A program made the position numbers and the translations under genes. 64,000 bases of DNA, from assembly GCA_019802505.1 (NCBI GenBank), contig JAFMOC010000007.1, positions 2,761,001 to 2,825,000 of the forward strand, written 5' to 3'. Below, one piece after another: positions 58,531 to 64,000 of the stretch; position 1 is the first letter of the stretch; each line of letters begins with the position of its first letter. The notes beneath the pieces are model-generated. The model had not been told where the DNA came from, searched no databases, and saw nothing but the letters and a program-made list of their open reading frames with translations. This stretch comes from Corydoras sp. C115 (lineage: Eukaryota > Chordata > Actinopteri > Siluriformes > Callichthyidae).

Positions 58531-58621
58531 CCGGAGTGAGACAGCAGGAACCCTAACGCCTAACACTTGTTTTCAACCGCCACTCACTGGTTCAAAATGA
58601 AACCCACTGTTGCGCCATTGG
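58531..58621 (-). promoter_or_regulatory. spag5: SPAG5 first (non-coding) exon and core promoter
   Basis: A consensus donor (CCGG followed by GTAAGAG on the minus strand) at 58530 ends a non-coding exon. The next exon, 57888-57845, carries the ATG at 57865-57863. Just upstream on the minus strand are CCAAT (58621-58617), an overlapping TGGCGC E2F-like site (58617-58612) and TTTGAA (58596-58591), about 20 bases from CCAAT. This CCAAT/CDE/CHR arrangement is typical of G2/M genes bound by NF-Y and MuvB, which fits a mitotic gene. The start site is inferred to lie near 58560-58590. No TATA box is seen. Confidence 0.6.
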
Positions 58622-58777
58622 TCGAGAGCGGCTTCTTCGACTTCCTACAACATGCACAATAATAAAGTAGCGTGCATCGGCGCCACCCAGAGCTTACTGT
58701 AGCTTCACCAAATTTATTTAAAATACTCGGAACCACTTTTGTTAGTGTTACTAATTCGACCTTATATTATCCTTGTA
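58622..58777. other. Upstream flank of SPAG5
   Basis: Short spacer between the CCAAT box and the first of two SINEs. No further gene signal is seen. Confidence 0.4.
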
Positions 58778-58967
58778 AGGCGGCATGGTGGCTTAGTGGT
58801 TAGTACGTTCGCCTCTCAGCACTAGGGATTCCCGGTTCGAATCCCCATCTGGGTGGAGTTTCCATGTTCTCCCCGTGTCTGCGTGGGTTTCCTCCGGGTT
58901 CTCCGGTTTCCTCCCACAGTCCAAAAACATGGATCAAGTCAATTGAATTCTCAAAATTGTCCCATAT

Positions 58968-59006
<39 letters not shown>

Positions 59007-59142
59007 CCAGCGATGGATTGGCGCCCTGTCCTGGGTGTATCTGCCCAGCGCCCGAAACGTTCTCCCCTGGATGGGCATGGGGAACCCCACCGCGACCCTA
59101 ATAGAGAAATGAGTGTGAGATAATGAATGAATGAATGAATGA
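58778..59142 (+). repeat. tRNA-derived SINE with expanded GT tract
   Basis: Duplication ATTATCCTTGTA at 58766-58777 and 59143-59154. The internal GTGTGAGTGAGTGTG segment of the family has become about 17 GT units (58971-59005). Full-length otherwise. Confidence 0.92.
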
Positions 59143-59154
59143 ATTATCCTTGTA

Positions 59155-59343
59155 GGGCAGCACGGTGGCATAGTGGTTAGCATGTTCACCTCTCAGCTCT
59201 TTCATTTAGGTTCAAATCCCAATCTGGGTGGAGCTTCCATGTCCACCCTGTGTCCGTATGGGTTTCCTACGGGTTCTCCGATTTGCTCACACAGTCCAAA
59301 AACATGGATTCAATGATAACTGAATGCTCTAAAGTGCCCCATA

Positions 59344-59423
<80 letters not shown>

Positions 59424-59551
59424 CAGTGATAGATTGGCACCCTGTCCTGGGTGTATCCGCCCGAAACGCTCCACCATGGTCATGGGGATGCCCCAATACC
59501 CCCCCCCCCCAACCCCACTAAAAAAAAAGGGAAAGAATGAATGAATGAATA
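59155..59551 (+). repeat. Second SINE in tandem, with very long GT tract
   Basis: It starts exactly after the duplication of the preceding SINE. Head GGGCAGCACGGTGGCATAGTGG, older-looking body, and (GT)n of about 75 bases (59346-59421) at the same internal position. The tail is (GAAT)n. Probably the older of the pair. Confidence 0.85.
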
Positions 59552-60357
59552 TCTTTCTAGCTGTGTGAAGAGTGTGAAGTGTACATTAACCTCAAAATAA
59601 AATGTAGATGGTTTGATTCCTGATGAACTGGAAATTCTAAATTACCTGACCACCTAAAAATCTATTACTTGCTCATCTAACATATGCTGTCCAGATGTTA
59701 CACCCCATATGAAAATACAAATAAAGCTTGAATAAGACCACACTTGTTTTGACTTGGACAGACCAAGTCTCACGTACACCCTCCCACTGGCAATTTAGGC
59801 CATATCTATTTAAAGTAATTGGAAATCAAAGAGATACCACAGTTGTGCCTGTCAGAAACAAGCTCGTTTAAAAAATAAACTGAAAACTCCATGGCTTTGC
59901 CCTTACCAAAATAAATAAAATTTTGGATCCAAATGATTTAATATCTGTAAGAAAATAAATTTAACTTCAAACATATATGGCTGCACTGCACACTTTTAAC
60001 AGTAAACAGATTTAAATCAGAGGCAGGTCAGTCAGGCTATTCCACTTTATAACTTACAAAGTCATGTTCTTGAGACCTGGCCTGCTGAAATAGAGATTTT
60101 CCTTGGAAAAGTTTCCTGGCAATCTATGTCTCTAAAACCACTTCAATGTGTATATGCAGATTACCAGTTTTATGGGCAATAAATCAACTCTATGCCAGTT
60201 TTGTATTATAATATCTGTTATAAAAGAAACTGAAAGTTGAATAAATTTTTTAATCAAATTTTGCACTGATTACAGAGAGATAGTATATGCATACCATATT
60301 TTATAATAGCAATAGCAGCAAATTAAGTTTGTTATAAAGTTTATATGTGCAGTATTG

Positions 60358-60391
<34 letters not shown>

Positions 60392-60750
60392 TTTAAAAAT
60401 ATTTAATATTTAAAGAAGATAAAACACACACACAAAAAAAAAATTTATTCCACGAAGTAAAAGAACATTGGACATTGATGATATGAGGCAACTGTGCCAC
60501 CATAGCACTGAGCTCTAAATAATCTCTTATGTTAGAAAAAATGTGCAGTGACAATATATTAATATTATTTGTTATTATATACAAGAGACATTCTTTTTCA
60601 AGAGACAATCTTTTTAAAGCTGCGTTATGTACCGTTTTGCAAGGATTCAAACTCAATCAGAATTTTTCAGAGAAAAAGCTTTAATTATATTTTATATTTG
60701 AATAAATCAAATTAATTAGATATTTAAATCTCAGCTTTAATTAGCTGTTT
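59552..60750. other. Spacer downstream of TRMO, no gene seen
   Basis: AT-rich intergenic DNA with a (TA)n run at about 60359-60388. It lies between the SPAG5 promoter with its two SINEs and the TRMO stop codon. Confidence 0.45.
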
Positions 60751-63700
60751 TTAAGGATGAAACACATTCAAAACATTCTGCACAGGCCGAACTTGAAGCA
60801 CTTCTACAAAGCCGTCCCCAAACCAGCAGGTGACGTCAGCTGTGTCCAGACTGAAAAAGAAAAGACGATCAGAGCAGCGGTTTCGGCGATATGCTGATCT
60901 CGGATCAGCTGCTAGAACTCCCCGGATAGCAGTGATTGCTTCATCTGGCCCATTCAAGAACTTGAACTTTGGTCTGCTTGCATCTGATTGAACACAAGTC
61001 AGCATCCATTAGTCCCAACTGATTACTTGTGTGAAGTCATATGAATGCTTTAGCTTTGCAAATCTCAAGAGTGTAAGAAATATTATAAATAAACTACAAA
61101 ACACAACAGCAGAATTCAGTGAAATGGTCCAAATTCTTCCGTTTCTATTTAACGCACACTGTGGCCCAACGGTTTGATTAGACGGAAGCAGATCAGGTTA
61201 ATGGTAACAACTGCATGTGTTTACTTCCTGTAATTGTCTCCCTTTGTGGCAGTAAGATGAGTGTAGTAGAAGGTTGGAGGGAGAGGAAAAGATTAAATGC
61301 GTGAGACAAGGTACGTAGGGAAAAGCTAAAAATACTGTTAAAGCCTAGTATTATTTGAATGAACTTTTATGACATTAGGAGTCACCACAACAGAAAGAAT
61401 TCAATATTGGATTTGGGTTTTTAAACCAAATGTCCAATATACTATGGCAACAAGTTTGATTTGAGAGCAACACTATGAGCAAAACTGATACATGCAACAA
61501 AGATCTAATTAAGTATCTCCAATTTACCCATCAGCAGGCCTTTAGAAAGTGGAAGTAAATCAAAGTTCCTGGATTAATCCCACACATGCACAGGAAGATC
61601 ATTACAATTCCACTTTGTTCTTCACATCCAGGAATCTCAAACCTTTTTATTTTGGGACAGGTGCACTAAACGCTGCGCTAACATATTTCTGTTTAAAACA
61701 CTAATTTGTAAATGATTCTGTATCAATTCAAAAATTTTAAGAAGATAATTAAACATCTGTGAATTCAGATTTACAGATAAATAAAAAGTGTTTGGAAATG
61801 GATGTCTACAGTATATGGTTCTTTGACACAGAACAAAATATTATTTTACGCAAAGAAAGAGGCTGATTAACAGAAAGACAAAGAATGAGTGTGCTTGATT
61901 CACCTGTACTGTGTGGAGACATGAATTCTGACAGCTGTTTCTCTGCAGTAGGTGTGAATCGAACACTAAGACTTCCCACTGGAGGGTTTCTTATCCAGGC
62001 AGCAATGTTGCTGAGCTCTTCATGTTCTCTCTTCTCTTCCTCACCTTCTCCTGATTTGGCCTCAACACACGCATGTTCAGCTGCAATGTTAGCGCATTCA
62101 TTCTTCTGCTGGAGATACAGCCTTACATCTGCTAGCACTGAGTTAATGTCAGACTTTTCTGTGACCTCACAAAGCTGGTCCTCATGTACAAGAGGCGAAA
62201 CAGAGTCACAAGATTTCTCCAGTTTATCAAACTCTACCTGCTGTGTTTCGAGAGCACTTAGTACATCCGCGTTATCGTGCTGAATGTTGTCATTTGGTTG
62301 CATGACAACCAGAGGGGTGTCATATTCTGGGATATAAGGTTTAATATCAAGTATAGGCGTACCATCGATCAGATCCACTCCTGACAGGTGAAGAACATCA
62401 CCTGTGCAAGAAAACAATTATTTAATGAAAAAGTAAAAAAAAATGAATACTTTTTAATGTGAGGTACAAATAGATCATACTGCATAGTGGCTCATTAAGC
62501 ATTGGTAAATTAGAAAACTCTAAAGAAAAATGATTTCTAAATGGTCTACTGGACAATAAATGTAAAAACAGCAGGGTTTACCTAGTAAAGGTGCATGTAA
62601 GTGTATAGTGCAGATTTCACTGCCAAACAGTAAGCATTAACCTGTGATATACTCCAGCTTGCTTAGCGAGAGGCCGATGGCATTGGGCCTGTGAGGACTG
62701 CGTGTTGAATAAACACCCACTTTCTGACCATTTAGTCGAGGAGGCTTCACTTTAGCTTTGTAACTCATTTGACCATTTTTGTGGAACAGAAAGATTAACC
62801 TGAAGAGAAAAAAAAACAGATTAACTCCAAATATAAAGAGAAAAACTATAATTTCTATATAACAGAAAAATGGGACGTTTAATAAATATCTGCTAAAAAT
62901 AGGCTTCACTGAAAATCAGCAGCAATGCTGGGCAAAAAAAAAACTTAACAATGCAGCATGCATTATTTTTTTGTTTTGTGTTATTGTAAAACTGATAGAA
63001 GTGTAAACAATATTTAAATCATTGTTGCTCCCCAGGTTTAAATGTGTTTGTCTGCACTGTGATGGACTAGTGACCTGCAAAGGGTTTTTTATGCTTCCCT
63101 TTTTCTCTCTCTCTCCAACACACACACACACACACACACACCTCACGAATATTTTAGTTAACTAAAAAATGGCTATATTATATATAAATGGCTTAAACAA
63201 CATACAACCATATGTTCACATGAAAGCACACACATTTACATAAAGTGTATTGTGGACATTACATAGACCTCCATTCATTTCTTGCAGATTTGAACCATAA
63301 CTACTACCCACATAAATGTGTATCTTACCCAAATATATCAAAAACTGAATCCATGTGATGAGGACAAGTTGTTTTTAACAACAAAGTAACTGTGCAAAGA
63401 GATTTAGGTCTTCACAAGTTGATAAATATATTGACTACAGACAGAGAAACACACACACACACCAGACATGTGAGTACTGCTGCAGGCCAGCGAGCGCATG
63501 CTCAGGATTGTTAAAAACAGATGACTGGATTTTCAGACTGGCACGGGATAAGCTACAGATGCCTGGTTGCCTTGGTGTCCCATTCTTCTGAGAAAAACAG
63601 GAGCTAATGAATCCGATAGGTTCAGTGCGAATATGACCTGAGAAAGACAGAATACAGACCAGGAGTATGAGCAGATTTTATATTCATATTTTACTTCTCA

Positions 63701-63903
63701 TTGTAAAAATTCAATACAATTCTACTTAATTTTTTTAATTACTTTTCTTACCTCTCTCCAATGAAAACTGCACCACAGATGCATTTAGTGAAGATGGACT
63801 GTTCCTCGTCACCTCTTTTCCCACTCTTGCTTGTTCAGTCATTATATGCTGCAGAGACTCAATCTTCTTCCTGTATGCTCGAACTTCACTCTCCATACGC
63901 TGC
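60751..63903 (-). CDS. trmo: TRMO, tRNA (t6A37 N6)-methyltransferase, lacking its first exon
   Basis: TRMO uses S-adenosylmethionine to methylate N6 of t6A at position 37 of certain tRNAs. Exons on the minus strand are 63903-63752, 63637-63463, 62799-62642, 62401-61904 and 60983-60751 (stop TAA at 60753-60751); phases agree throughout. Exon 63637-63463 opens the TsaA/YaeB beta-barrel fold (RTEPIGFISSCFS, KNGTPRQP). Exon 62799-62642 holds the SAM-binding signature SPHRPNAIGLSL, and exon 62401-61904 continues with GVDLIDGTPILDIKPY and then a variable acidic linker. The last exon is the conserved C-terminal domain (ADPRSAYRR, VTCWFGDGFVEVL). The first exon seen begins with one base of a split codon, so the start codon lies upstream, past the window edge or in the last 97 bases. 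That exon encodes a short Lys/Glu-rich helix before the TsaA domain. Confidence 0.93.
63118..63142. repeat. (CA)n microsatellite in a TRMO intron
   Basis: About 12 CA units, next to a CT-rich stretch. Confidence 0.85.
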
Positions 63904-64000
63904 CTAAAACACATTACATCACACATTACTAACGTCAAATGTAGGACATTTTATATATACAGTTGCAGACTCATGCCCAGCTTTAATGTTACTGTGAACA

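Overview
This is vertebrate nuclear DNA, almost certainly from a teleost fish and probably an ostariophysan. The basis is AT-rich, intron-rich sequence with metazoan splice signals, about 16 copies of one tRNA-derived SINE ending in (GAAT)n, Tc1-type DNA transposons, a fish-type chromovirus, an RTE/Rex3-like LINE and a class I endogenous retrovirus. The species cannot be fixed from the sequence alone.

Three host genes are visible, all on the minus strand. (1) At 21004-21048 lies the first coding exon of an endophilin-A gene, best match SH3GL2, behind a CpG-rich promoter at about 21049-21360. No further endophilin exon was recognised to its left, so 1-21003 is probably part of its first intron. 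(2) SPAG5 (astrin), a spindle and kinetochore protein, runs from a non-coding first exon at about 58531-58600 to its stop codon at 24358. I traced 25 coding exons whose phases all agree, for a protein of about 1683 residues. (3) TRMO, the tRNA N6-methyltransferase that modifies t6A37, occupies 60751-63903 in five exons. Its first exon lies beyond the right edge.

Most other sequence is mobile. The endophilin intron holds a degenerate Ty3/gypsy chromovirus (3039-7394, minus), LINE fragments, and a dead RTE/Rex3-like LINE (about 10040-13064, plus). SPAG5 introns hold an old Tc1 element (about 28294-31396) into which a structurally intact 1.6 kb Tc1 has jumped (29571-31188), several SINEs, and a 9.0 kb endogenous retrovirus (37420-46441). 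The retrovirus has LTRs identical apart from one T-tract, but its interior is badly deleted.

The most interesting points are: a repeated GGE-containing motif in the long N-terminal exon of fish SPAG5; apparent loss of the PP1-docking motif known in human astrin; a young retroviral insertion whose interior cannot code for itself; five tandem hairpin units in that provirus's leader; the nested, apparently intact Tc1; and two perfect 15-bp stem-loops outside known elements.
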